This document shows, piece by piece, positions 25,401 through 35,229 of a DNA stretch of 64,000 nucleotides. The stretch's first letter is position 1; each line of letters starts with the position of its first letter. This stretch comes from Pocillopora verrucosa (Eukaryota > Cnidaria > Anthozoa > Scleractinia > Pocilloporidae), in NCBI RefSeq assembly GCF_036669915.1, contig NC_089312.1, positions 32,383,330 through 32,447,329 on the forward strand, written 5' to 3'. The position numbers and the translations under genes were made by a program. The notes below the pieces were generated by a model that did not search any database, was not told where the DNA came from, and saw only the letters and a list, made by a program, of their open reading frames with translations.

Positions 25401-26269
25401 TTGATTCTCCCCTCTAGCTGCTACACATATCGTTTTAAATTAGTTATGAGAATTTGGTTTAAGATTAAGATGTCAACTTTTACCTGACAAGTTTGAATAT
25501 TCTCATTACCTGTTAGTTGGATAATGTAAGGATATTGTGGGGAGAAGTTTCATGTTGATCACTTCTGGGAGTTAAAGGGTTGATGCCTGAATTAAATGAA
25601 ACACCCTTCTCTCCCACCTCTCTAGTCAGTGTTGCTGTATTTTTGTTACCAAGTTATGTTTACAGAGAAATATGTTACATTGTTGTAGAGAGTGCTGCTG
25701 CTCATCATGGTTTTAAAGATAAATGTTTGATCAGTTGCCTGACGATGTAAAATGTCAGGCGAATAAATCATGTATTGATTGCAACATTTCCACAGCTACA
25801 ACATGGAAACAGGAAACATGGGTGGGAAAATGAACAATACACAAGCATTGATCAAAAATCTTTCCTAAATAATTTTTTTTTTCCTTAGAACAGTAGGTTG
25901 AAACAGTGAAATAGATACAAATTTATATTTTTTCACTCATAAAGATTAGAGAAAAAAAAGAAAAAGAGAAACAAACTGCCAAACAATGGCCATAGAGAAC
26001 TACAAAATGAATTCATGACAAAAATTATCAACTATCTGCAAAAGCAGCCTTGAACCTTTTGGTTGTTTTCAACTTGCACTTTTTATGTTAGTAGGAGCAG
26101 TTATATTCTCTAGTTTTAAATCTAAAGTGATTGTTTTTAAATCATATGCCCTTTTGAACTTCATACTAACAAGACTAGTGTATTTCCTTTTCAGACACCA
26201 GCTGGTTATCTTCTGTTCTATGCATCATTTGGTTTCCAACCTCCAAATCTCCTCAGTTTCAAATCTTGA
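13481..26269 (+). CDS. USP8: Ubiquitin carboxyl-terminal hydrolase 8 (UBPY)
   Basis: Cysteine deubiquitinase acting on endosomal cargo and ESCRT-0 partners. Exons: 13481-13596, 14412-14556, 15044-15129, 15417-15496, 16378-16423, 18104-18188, 18791-18839, 19123-19330, 19591-19861, 20279-22106, 22303-22490, 22819-22938, 23248-23364, 23663-23715, 24415-24504, 24804-25056, 26195-26269. They total 3810 nt in frame (1269 aa; human is 1118). Order: USP8 dimerisation/MIT-like helical domain (about 1-140), charged coil, rhodanese-like domain (about 220-350), long Pro/Ser/Thr/Gln linker, WW domain (W798, W820, P823), RSNSSP 14-3-3-type site (857-862), two SH3-binding motifs PIIDRLSKP (878-886) and PVVNRVAKP (896-904), then the USP fold. 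Predicted triad C934 (GNTCYMN), H1215 (GGHYTAF) and D1232 (KFDDQ). Zinc-finger cysteines are CMVC and CPKC. The N-terminus [14 protein letters not shown] resembles known USP8 starts. Confidence 0.96.
16565..16706. repeat. Foldback element in USP8 intron
   Basis: Arms around 16565-16605 and 16665-16706: GGTTTCATCAGGTTTCCAAA is mirrored exactly by TTTGGAAACCTGATGAAACC. The outer TTCAAAAAC/GTTTTTGAA also pairs, with mismatches between. Confidence 0.75.
17493..17762 (+). mobile_element. tRNA-derived SINE family 2, copy 1 (USP8 intron)
   Basis: tRNA-like head with TTAGTGCTAGTGCGCTGGAC and GTCTGGATTTGAGACCTGG, followed by a body with GTTGTGTTCCTGGGAACAG and a tail TGATGAAATGCAGGGGGTAA. Other copies at 57656-57790 and (inverted) 37242-37425. 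Confidence 0.7.
25372..25582 (+). mobile_element. MITE family A, copy 1 (USP8 last intron)
   Basis: Ends TTAACCCTTCAACTCCCAAG and CTTCTGGGAGTTAAAGGGTT are inverted repeats. The interior has TGATTGTTGATTCTCCCCTC and TATGAGAATTTGGT shared with copy 2. Confidence 0.8.
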
Positions 26270-26301
26270 AATAAGTCAGTACACTGGACATTTTTTATAG
26301 C

Positions 26302-26307
26302 AATAAA
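26302..26307 (+). terminator. Polyadenylation signal of USP8
   Basis: AATAAA lies 33 bp after the USP8 stop codon. A 3' UTR this short is unusual but plausible; further signals downstream are possible. Confidence 0.5.
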
Positions 26308-26529
26308 TTAGCAAGAAGCATGACTGTTTAGTAGTCTAGTTCAATTTGTTATCACATAAGTAAATTAAAATCGTGTATAGATAACTGAGTATAAAACATA
26401 GGTTTGTTAATATTAATTAGATGTTATAGTTTTAACCAGATGGTGGAGCATTATGCATGCTCTCAAATCTTGAAATTTAAAGGCATTAGCAAAGAAAGCT
26501 AACTTTGCAGATCATGTTGATTAATTTTA

Positions 26530-26595
26530 ATTATATAATAAGCTCAGTTATGCACACATTCTGATTGGTTCTCACTTTTTTCCGTATATTTTTTT

Positions 26596-26628
<33 letters not shown>

Positions 26629-27396
26629 GAGTGCAATTTGTGGTCTTTGAAAAAATTAACAAGTGCTTGTTTATTCCAAATTGCACGAGAAAAATGTGAT
26701 TACGTGTTAAAAATATACATGGAAAAATACGAGATGGCTTATCCTACTTAAACATAAGCAAAGCGCGCACGTCAAGTGCAAAGATAATTTATTCAAACCT
26801 CGCGTTCGGTCAAAACAACCGCGTACGATCAAAACAATAATAAATTATGCAATGATATCTTCACATCTTTAAGATGCAAAAAAGTTCAAAGTCCGGCTAA
26901 ACAGTTCAAGGAATTGTTCAGTCTGTGTCGGAATCACTTTCGATGAAATGGAATCGTCGTTTCCCAGGTTTAACCATGTTTGTTTTTTAATTTCGGCGTG
27001 TGATCGCTCGAGCAAAGTGTAAAGCTGGGTCGGCTCGTGTAATTTTCGATTTCCTCGGCAATTCCCTTCTCTAAACACCACTTTTTCCAAAACGACAACC
27101 AAAAAGCAGTGCTTTTTACAATGTTTTCGTTGTTTAAGCTGTTTTTCAGCTGCGGTGGCGAAAGAAATCCTACTTAAAACATTTCCATTGTTTCGCTCGC
27201 AAATTTTCAAATTTTGTTGCAACATCCAAGGCTCGCATTTGATTGGCTATCTGTGAGTTTCTTTGATTATTGACCAATAATGATTTGATAATTAACCCTC
27301 TTCTGCACTGAATTAACTCTCTACTGCTTTGAATTACCTGAAAACTGCATTTATCTTAACCAATCAGAACTAAGTAATTTTTCCATGTATATTATT
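26530..27396. repeat. Dispersed-repeat block with inverted TCTGATTGGTT ends
   Basis: Left part (26561-26600) has TTCTGATTGGTT and TTTTTTCCGTATAT. Right part (27355-27395) has the inverse AACCAATCAGAA and TTTTTCCATGTATAT. Between them is an unusually GC-rich interior with a 118-codon open frame on the minus strand (27225-26869) that includes PTQTEQFLELFSRTLNFFA. This looks like a transposon-derived unit, but I recognise no transposase motif. Confidence 0.45.
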
Positions 27397-27397
27397 A

Positions 27398-27524
27398 GTT
27401 CAGTAATAGATCACAGAGGACGTCAAAATGTGGTAAGAACATCAGTGACACACTTGGCTGCGCCTCGTGTGCCACTTTTTTGTTCTTACCACATTTTGAC
27501 ATCATCTGTGATCTATTACTGAAC
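27398..27524. repeat. Foldback element, 44-bp arms
   Basis: Arms 27398-27441 and 27481-27524 are near-perfect inverted repeats around a 39-bp loop (GTTCAGTAATAGATCACAG against CTGTGATCTATTACTGAAC). A diverged copy with the same loop lies at 9403-9492. Confidence 0.75.
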
Positions 27525-28579
27525 AGACACACAGAAACTTGGAATCTATTTGTTAAATTTACCCACTACTGCCTACAGTATTGTGTATAAAAAGCTATAT
27601 TAACCCCAAACGAAAACTTTCTAGTTATTGATTTTCATTTTTCCTTGTTTTCCTAAATATAATTTTTGCAGTACTGAAAGACTGCCCTTTTACCATTATT
27701 TTTTTATATTTCATGTAGACATATAATGCAGAGGTTAGTAGGTTAGATCTAACATTAGTTTTATCCAGCATAGTTAACTAAGGAGAAGATAAAAGTGCTA
27801 AGCAAAGTAAAGGTTAGCCGTCAATTTTTGATGTTTCTTGAGTTGGGGGATGATGCGCTGAAGGTAAGCTACAGGCTGAACTTGTCCCCCAAAGGATGCT
27901 TAAGTGCTTGCTTCTTCTTGTTTGCCTGATCAGTCCTATGGGTCTTCGATTTAAGGACCTTAGATAAATTTTTTCATGGGATAAATCAGTCAATCCCCAT
28001 TACCTTAGGGTTTGTGTTTGGGTAAATCTCTGATGTATTTGGTGTAAGCAAGGCAGCTGTACAGGTTTCTGTTTTCTCCAAATAGTTTTGATTATCATTG
28101 ATGATTATGGAAGTAACATGTAAGGATGATGGAATTAAAGGTACTTGTACATGAGGAATTGATTTGGTGTTTTCATCCCGCAAGATAGTTATTAAGTTGG
28201 GATTCACTTGTAGTGGTAGTCAGATACCTTTTTGGGGTCTTAAAGATATTTCAGCAGAGTGGTCTAAAAGGGTGGCAAATCATGTCAAGTCAATAGTAAC
28301 ATTCTCTTAACCTTATTTTAATACTTAACTCTTAACCTTATTTTAATACTTAACAAAAATAGGAGCAATAATATTCCTATTGTTGTAGTAACATCAACCA
28401 AGAGCCACAAAAACATTTATAACTTCCCCTGACAATAATCTGTTCCTCTAGAAATTCATTAGAAATGAAATGGATGCTGCATATCACTTGCATAAATATT
28501 AGATTTACAGTTCATAATAAAATGTGTCAAGTACACCCTAAAAAATTCATGGAAATGAGCTAAAGACTTTAAGCCAGTT

Positions 28580-30396
28580 TCACTTCTTAATGATTGTGGG
28601 AGCAATCATTTCCCTGTTGCTATAGTAGCGACAATCTGGTGCCACATCAACCTCTATGACTTCAGTTGATATGTGTTCTCTAAGGAACCCACATGTGAGT
28701 AACTCTGGAACTTGTGTCTCCTCAAACATCTTTTCGATATCATTGTATTTTGTCTTTAACAATTCACCCCATGAAGTCAGGTTGCAGTATGTCAGAACTC
28801 CACCTGGCTTCAGAAGTCTGAAGGCATGGTCTTTGATAAAATTAAACTGATGTGTGTGCCATGTTTCTTCTGACAAGGGGTATGTATCATACATAATGCC
28901 ATCAAATGAACCATTGGGTAAGGCAGGAACAACATCTTCCCACAAGCCTATAAACAGCATCATTAATTTTAGTACAAAAATAAACATTTGGTAGACCCTA
29001 CTAACTCAAATAGCAAGAAAAAGATGAAAAATGGTTTGAGTCAGTGGAAGTCAGGAGGGGAAGGGGGAACCTTGAGTTATTGGAGAAGTTTTGAACTCAA
29101 ATTATCTCATTAACTTTGGTAAGGAATGATATTTTTGCTTCTCTTACCCCTTACAAAATCTGAATCAACAGTGGTTTTGGGAAACTTAGTCTGTTTTATA
29201 GGAGCTTATTGATAACAACATTAGTTTGGAAAGTGAAGTCAAATGTCTAATAAATGGAACCTGTAAAATTGGCTATTTCCTGACACTTAGATGTTCGTCG
29301 ACTGACGTTTTCATTTAAAGTACGAGTTACGATGTTAAATTTGTGCTAAGGGAATGTAAAATTAGTTGTTGTCAACAGGGACTTCGAGTTAACCGGGTTC
29401 GAGTTTGCTGATAGAAATGGGGTCAAATTCAAGGAAAATCGGATCTTGCTCGAGTCAACCAGTTTCGAGTCAGCAGTAGGGTTCTAATGTACAAAATACA
29501 CGAAGTACAAAGTGTCTGCAATTCAACCTCTCCTTTCATTAAAAAAAGAAAAAAAATTGAGTTAAATGGATGAGTAAGTTTACACCTGATTGCAGCGCTG
29601 TGAGGCATGTAGCCAGCAACCACATACGCCATTAACGAGAGGTTTACGTTTTTCTGGTCCTCTGCGTTTGTAGGCTCAATATGCATTGAGAGTTTTGGAA
29701 ATGTTTCCCATTGTAAGTTCCTTAGAGCTCGTCTTGGTAAAATTTCCGCACAGCCCCATACTTCATTATACATTCAGTTCTTGAATAGAGAAAACAATGA
29801 CTAAAACAATGCATAGCCATTGGGAAAACAGATTTGTTTTACAATAGTATGGGGCTGTGCGGAAATTCTACCCTCGTCTTTGTGAGCAAAATGCTTGGTT
29901 TTACTTTAAACAATTGTTTACTTTCTTCTTACAGGGCACGATGTAGCACCATTTCAAAAATTTAGGTGTATTTTACATTCAAAATTTCATCCCACAACAA
30001 TGCCTGCAACTTGGAATGAATTCTTAGATCTGCATGACATCATACCGTACTAAATAACTTGCCTTTCAACGCAGTTACTTTCCTTTCAGCTACTTGGGCA
30101 AATTTCTCCAGCCGTTTAAAGACGTTATCATTGCATTCAACGATAACATGCTCGTCTATGGGAAAAGTCTGGATTTTCGTCGCTGAAATCGCCATTCCAA
30201 AGCCGAGCTCAAGTACCCGTCCACCTTTCGACGCAGCTATTGAAGCCAGTTTATGCATATAAGGGGTTTCCCATCTTTCCATGACAGGTTTCCCCATGAT
30301 TTCCAAATGCTCGTCTGCTTCATCATAATCTGCTGCAGCATCTCCCCACGATGGTTTACAGTTTTCACCCACACCGAAAATTTGAGCTGCGGCCAT
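28580..30396 (-). CDS. GAMT: Guanidinoacetate N-methyltransferase
   Basis: Transfers a methyl group from S-adenosylmethionine to guanidinoacetate, the last step of creatine synthesis; cytosolic. Two exons, 30396-30063 and 28947-28580, give 233 aa (human 236). The SAM-binding motif VLELGFGMA is followed by the acidic residue in IVECND. The substrate-site block [20 protein letters not shown] carries the catalytic Asp (D132), and [18 protein letters not shown] closes the methyltransferase core. The protein ends IAPTIIKK. Exon 1 ends AAAG followed by GCAAGT, so the intron starts with GC rather than GT; joining there restores G-LWED exactly as in the family. The gene is tail-to-tail with USP8. Confidence 0.95.
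29370..29490. repeat. TCGAGTT-box repeat (GAMT intron)
   Basis: TTCGAGTTAACCGGGTTCGAG at the left and GTTTCGAGTCAGCAG at the right are imperfect direct copies around a short spacer. No coding content. Confidence 0.4.
29737..29872. repeat. Small inverted-repeat element near GAMT intron
   Basis: AATTTCCGCACAGCCCCATA (29741-29760) pairs with TATGGGGCTGTGCGGAAATT (29849-29868). The 136-bp unit looks like a minimal MITE, within the GAMT intron. Confidence 0.65.
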
Positions 30397-30583
30397 TTCT
30401 CCCGCATGTGTTAGATCTCGCGCTGGGTCGCGCGTGGCTAGAAAGAGGAAAGGTTAATCTAGATCTTGAGATCGTTTTGGCTCCTTGTCAGCGGTCTGGT
30501 CGCTGACCTAACAAGGAGCTAAAATGGGCGGCCGTCACCGCAAAAAATACAGGCATAATAAATGGATTGTAATAAACAGAAAT

Positions 30584-30980
30584 GGTCTAATGGTCTTTTG
30601 GAGAACGGTTTATCATTTCTCAAGAGATTTATTTAAAATACAAATGGGTTTAGTTGCCTTTAGTGAATTGAAATATTCAAACAAAAAATGGTTTATACTG
30701 TGAAGCCACCTTTGTTGAACTGATTCAATAAAAACACGATTGGCCAAGTGTTAACTGAAATGGGTCAGTGTCAAAATGACAAACGGTTCAGCTGACTGTA
30801 CTTTGGTTCAGTGACTTGACACAAACGGTTCAGAGTCGAGTGAAATGGCAAATGGTTAATCGTAAGCCGCAAAGGCTTAGCATTGTATCAATCTACTCAC
30901 CGTAAAATGAAATGGTTTAGCGTGACCACAAAAGGTTTAGTACAAACCGAAATGGTTTAGTGTTACAGCAGTTGGTTTAC
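30584..30980. repeat. Array of GGTTTAG-like boxes on a 20-bp register
   Basis: Boxes of the form AAANGGTT(T/C)A(G) start at 30584, 30607, 30647, 30690, 30763, 30785, 30805, 30827, 30854, 30874, 30914, 30934, 30954 and 30974. The last six keep exact multiples of 20 bp. The 9-10 bp between boxes is not conserved. This could be a decayed minisatellite or a phased set of binding sites; it lies upstream of GAMT. Confidence 0.65.
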
Positions 30981-31090
30981 GCCGCCGAAAATACGAAAGT
31001 AGAATGGACACGTCAAGCTTGAAATGAAACAGTCTATGTGGGGTCTTACGTCATAACCCTATAGTTTTCATAGTTTTTAGGCGCCCTTTA

Positions 31091-31853
31091 TGCGGGTATC
31101 AGCGGCCATCCCGAGGGGTCGACCCCCGTGCAACACAAGGGCAACCCACGGGCTTAGCAGGGGATTTGTAGCAAAGGCATGCCCCGCACGCGGGGCATTA
31201 GAGCGCTTTTGCGTTTTTGGCAAAATACCCCAGGGCCATACCCACGGGATTTGCACGTAATCTGCTGTCTCAGCGTTCATCGGTTTTCAGCTGTGTACCA
31301 TGGTCAAGTATTGTGCTGTTGCTCTGTGCCGTAATGGGAGTAAGAAACGACCTGATCTCAGTTATTTTTGCTTTCCTACAAGGCCCAATGAGCGTAAGAA
31401 GTGGGAGGTTTTCTGTAAGCGAGCGGATAAAAAATTCAAGACACTCGGCGATCCAAGAATCTGTTCATTGCATTTTAAGGAAAGCGACATCGAGATTTCA
31501 ATTTCGTACGGTTAGTTCGCATTCGAAGCGTCTTGCCGATAGGAAGAGACAGTGTGATAACAACCGCAAGCCAAGAAAGTTTGCCCCAGAAAGCTCGAAT
31601 TTGAGGACTCCATAGAGACTTGTGTGGATTTTAGTGCTGATGTGGCTTCAGTAAACCATGATCACTCGTACTTTTGCATCGAGGAACAGGCAACACCGAC
31701 TATATGTTGCCCAGGTTGCTCCAGGGGTGGGGGTATTTGTTCCAATTTTTTGCCCTACCCGAGGGGCTTTAGCATGTATTTGTCACGGCAGCTGAGACAA
31801 ATGCCCCTGGGTGCCCGGGGGTCGACCCCTTGGGATGGCCGCTGATACCCGCA
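31091..31853 (+). mobile_element. THAP-domain DNA transposon remnant with 41-bp terminal inverted repeats
   Basis: Ends 31091-31131 and 31813-31853 are inverted repeats with about two mismatches, beginning TGCGGGTATCAGCGGCCATC. The element is flanked on both sides by TTA, a likely 3-bp target duplication as in PIF/Harbinger-type transposons. The interior carries a THAP domain frame and frameshifted remains of the following segment, but no catalytic domain fits in 763 bp, so it is internally deleted and non-autonomous. Superfamily placement is inference. Confidence 0.8.
31300..31515 (+). pseudogene. THAP zinc-finger domain of a transposase, truncated
   Basis: Seventy-one codons starting MVKYCAVALCRN and ending in a stop shortly after PRICSLHFKESDIE. 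It shows the THAP C2CH pattern: C-x4-C near the N-terminus, W in KKWEVFCKR, then C-x2-H in CSLHF. The usual AVPTIF-like box is missing. Downstream, two other frames continue with HSKRLADRKRQ and then DFSADVASVNHDHSYFC, which suggests at least two frameshifts in an originally longer protein. It lies inside the inverted-repeat element and is not a host gene. Confidence 0.75.
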
Positions 31854-32020
31854 TTAGTTGTAGTTTCGTCATCTTAAAACAGTGAATCGCTTTATCACGT
31901 TTCCTAGCTATGGTTCTGACTGTCTAGACTTTAAACGTGCTGTTGCGTAAAATGATGCATTTTATCAGCATTTTTTATCATTCCTTTTGTTTCAGATTCT
32001 TATTTTATCTTGAGGCAGTA

Positions 32021-32074
32021 AAATGGAGAATTCTCACCATGGTCACGCGTAACCGTGGGGAGAATTCTCCATTT
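32021..32074. repeat. Short palindrome
   Basis: Perfect 15-bp arms AAATGGAGAATTCTC (32021-32035) and GAGAATTCTCCATTT (32060-32074) surround a 24-bp core that is itself partly self-complementary (CCATGG, ACGCGT). Confidence 0.7.
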
Positions 32075-33264
32075 AAAGTATAGCAGTTTTCACTAATATA
32101 TAGATTTACCTAAGCCTAAAAGCGGAGCTCTTATTAGTTTATTTTCCAGCCCTACGTTACACTGAATAAAAACTGTAATAAAACTATCTACTGGCAAGTC
32201 TTTGTATTATATTTCAACCCAACCATTTCCTCAACATATAAACACTATTACAAAGTAATTAGTCAGGGAAATGGAAAACTTGTGGCATATACACAATGTT
32301 TGAAATGCCATGACCATAGTAAGCTAACAGGATTGAGGAGGATGTATGTGGGAATAGGCCCTCTTGTCTGTATCAATAATTTGCTAATCACTCCGGTTGG
32401 CAATGTTTTGATGAGGTTGAGCTATCAAGGCAAAGGAACTGAAGATTTTAGCAGGCAGTGACTTTGACAATTAATACAAAGTTGAAAGTTTGAAAGCTAA
32501 AAGATATACATGACAATCATCAGACCCTATGCATCCTAGCAAAAGAAGGGTCATGTACCACCATACCTTCTCCCAAATGTTGATGCTTACAGGAAATTAT
32601 TTATTTTTGTCTCTTAAGGTGGCACTGTATTCACAATAGTTCTGCCAACACAAATGCATTTTTCTAAAGTTATCTCATAGCACATGACTGTACAGGTCAA
32701 GTGGAAGGTTCCTGCATGGGGACTAACATTTCAATTACCTCAGCAAACTGTAATCATCAGAATTGCAAGCCATGGTGTATTTACCAAGTGCTTAGTTACC
32801 TAATTCTTACAGTGTTGTGTTTAAGTTTCCGTTTGTGTACCAGAAAATTGTTTTGTGTTCTAGAAAAGATTGTTGTGTTCTATTTGCTGTTTTTGTGGGA
32901 AAAGAAGCTTTGGTTGAAGAAACAGCGTAAGGGTGGAGGGGAGGGGGAATGAGGAGCTGGAGATCCGAGAACTATTTGAAAGACAAAAGAGACCTATTTA
33001 CCTCGCCAACTTTTCGCTTATATAACTTATCATTACACGGCAAATCTCTATGTAAAATGCTCAAATTTGCAACTAAACGGAGACCTGATTCCAACTACCG
33101 AGGGCATCGATAGCGTTCATTCCTGGGTGGCCTGTGCACTCTGATACATAAGCCTGGTCACATAGTTGTGCTCTGTGGGTTACTCACGTATACACACGTC
33201 AATAGATCATCGGTCGTTCCATTGATCGATAACTGAGGAAAGTTTGTTAATTAATATTCTTAGA

Positions 33265-35229
33265 ATGGTTGAGTTAAACGATCCTAAATCTCACGAAAAA
33301 TTTTCAGTTGATGTAAAACTTCTGCTTGTACCAGGAGTTCTCCTAGTCCTTTTAGTTGGTAAGTTGTATAATCTTTCAGTTCCTTTTTACTAGCTTCTAT
33401 CAGCCGTTATAAATCTTACAATCGCCATCGATCCATATTCTGTTCATTAATCCTCAGTAACACTTACTGGAACAAATTCTTATCCAAAAACTATTCTCCT
33501 CATTTTTTAAGTAAATGTTCACAGTATTTTAACAACATACAATTATTTTAAAATACTACCTTTCTATATGATGATCCTATTAATACTCGTGTCACGACAC
33601 AGAAAAATGCTTCACGGTAACAATCGTCCTAGAAGCCTATGACATATAAAAGGATCGTTTTTGTGACGGTAGAATTTCTGTCGATCGCGCAGTTCTATTA
33701 AAAAAAAAAAAAAAGGAATGAACTTCCAGAGCAGGAACAAACTCAAGTTCCCCCCTTAATTTAGCTTTGATTCAGTAATGAAGTTGTTCCCATAATGTTG
33801 TTTTGGTCAATAGTCTTGAGCATATTTAATACAGTAGTAGTTTTGCTAACGATCTAAGATTTTTTCTCAATCTTGATGGTAAAAACTTTCGTAGTTGTTT
33901 CCTTTCAAACCTTTTAATTTCACAGATTACATCAATCATCAAATTATCTCGTGTAACTGCTATCCACCACTTCCTTGTAAATTAAGAAAGAGAATTTGCT
34001 TTCAGATCAAGAGACTAAGTGCCTCTTGGTTGCCTAGTTTGTCTATTGCCCATTGGGTCTGAAAGTTCATGGATTTTGTTCGGAAAATTTAAATTTTAAG
34101 AGTTACTGTGGGTTCAAAAATTACATTGGGCCATTCTGTTCAATTCTCTGCTAGCCAATGGCTAAGACTCTGTTTGCCCTGAATAAAGCAACCAGCCAAG
34201 TGGCTCATGTTTGTTCCTTTTTTTTTCTTTTGATTTTTTTTGAGGAACCATTAAAGAGCAAGAAAAGGCCATTGTCACCTTAATAAGCTCCATGTCCAAT
34301 CTAGCACTTAATTTTACTTTCTTGGTGCCCCTCAACAAGCAAACTATCAAGAAAAATTATATTACAACAGTCCTAGCAATAAGATGATTGCAGGTCCTGA
34401 CAAGGGGATTTAGTTCCAAATGTGACAGGAAATCTTAAAAAGAGAACTGAGACCCAAACATCCTTATATTTATTTTCAACCCACAGCTTAAGATTTTTAC
34501 TTCAAGAACAAATACCCAATCTTTTGTTGTTCAAGTAAAACATACTAGACATAACAGACAATCTGGTGCTATTTTCTATTTAGGATTCTAACTACTGAAG
34601 CTGGCTTTACTAATAGCTGCTTGCCTATTGGATTTGTTGTTCCTTAAAGACTTTTCGATGGTTTCTAATTAAGAAGCAGTTCAATAAATAGTTTTTTGAT
34701 GTTTGGTATTTTCATTTATGCTCTAGTCTCTAAGAAGGGTAAGGTAAACAGAGAGAAACCTTTAAAAATGATATAAATGTCTTCCTTCTTATTAACAAAT
34801 ACAGGAATCCTTTTTTCATTCCATTAAATTACTTGTGAGCAAGCAACATTTTCAGGTGTTAACTAGGAAATTTACTGCCTGTAGTACTACTTTTAACCCC
34901 CTAAAATCACTTGGAATTCTTGAAATTCAACGAGTGAAAGAATTGCCCTACCACTTTATAAGTTCTTCCTACCTGCCACACTTAAAACAAGGGAAAATAC
35001 TGAGGAAAAATTTCAAAGATCTTCGTTTTGGGGTCTTTTTCAATGGAATCAAGCAATTAAAAAAAGAGTTATAAATCCTCATGGTATTTCAAGTTTTCTA
35101 ACGTACTGATTCTGTGTTATGTGGTTGATTTCAGTGTTCTTTATTTACCGGATTTTAAAGGCAAACCATGACAGGGAGAAAGCCAAAAAAGAAAAGAGAA
35201 AAATGAAACAAGAAAAGAAGAAACAATAA
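33265..35229 (+). CDS. Single-pass membrane microprotein, 62 aa, unrecognised
   Basis: Two exons, 33265-33358 and 35135-35229, join in phase (GTT G / TG TTC) across a clean GTAAGT...TTTCAG intron and give 62 residues. The N-terminus is polar (MVELNDPKSHEKFSVD). A hydrophobic segment follows at about residues 18-36 (LLLVPGVLLVLLV, then FFIY), then a strongly basic tail of alternating Lys and Glu (KKEKRKMKQEKKKQ). The last four residues, KKKQ, fit the KKxx ER-retrieval pattern if the C-terminus is cytosolic. The tail is probably helical. The composition is typical of small integral membrane proteins, but I cannot name the family. An AATAAA cluster near 35750 could end the transcript. Tail-to-tail with CPT1. 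Confidence 0.7.
34895..35005 (+). repeat. Dispersed repeat, copy 1 (intron of the microprotein gene)
   Basis: Shares CACTTGGAATTC, TTGAAA(A)TTCAAC, ATTGC, CCTG and TTAAAA(C/T)AAGGG in the same order and spacing with 44335-44435. No coding content. Confidence 0.5.

Larger units (their letters stand above)
26308..28579. other. Intergenic region between USP8 and GAMT, repeat-rich
   Basis: Tail-to-tail spacer. It holds a degenerate repeat block (26530-27396) with an open frame on the minus strand and a 127-bp foldback (27398-27524), both listed separately. The rest (27525-28579) is AT-rich without a recognised element. There is no third gene that I can support. Confidence 0.5.
30397..33264. other. 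Intergenic region between GAMT and the microprotein gene
   Basis: Contains the presumed GAMT promoter (30397-30560, CG-rich, no clear motif assigned), the 20-bp box array, the THAP transposon remnant, a 54-bp palindrome at 32021-32074, and AT-rich sequence from 32080 to 33264 in which I see no gene. Confidence 0.5.

Noticed and set aside
30854..30980. CRISPR-like array
   Set aside because: Repeat units are 11 bp with 9-bp spacers in an animal genome; far from the 25-40 bp repeats and spacers of CRISPR arrays, and no cas genes are present.
31217..31615. 132-codon frame overlapping the THAP frame
   Set aside because: Mostly the out-of-frame shadow of the THAP sequence. Only its last 40 codons may continue the original transposase after a frameshift.
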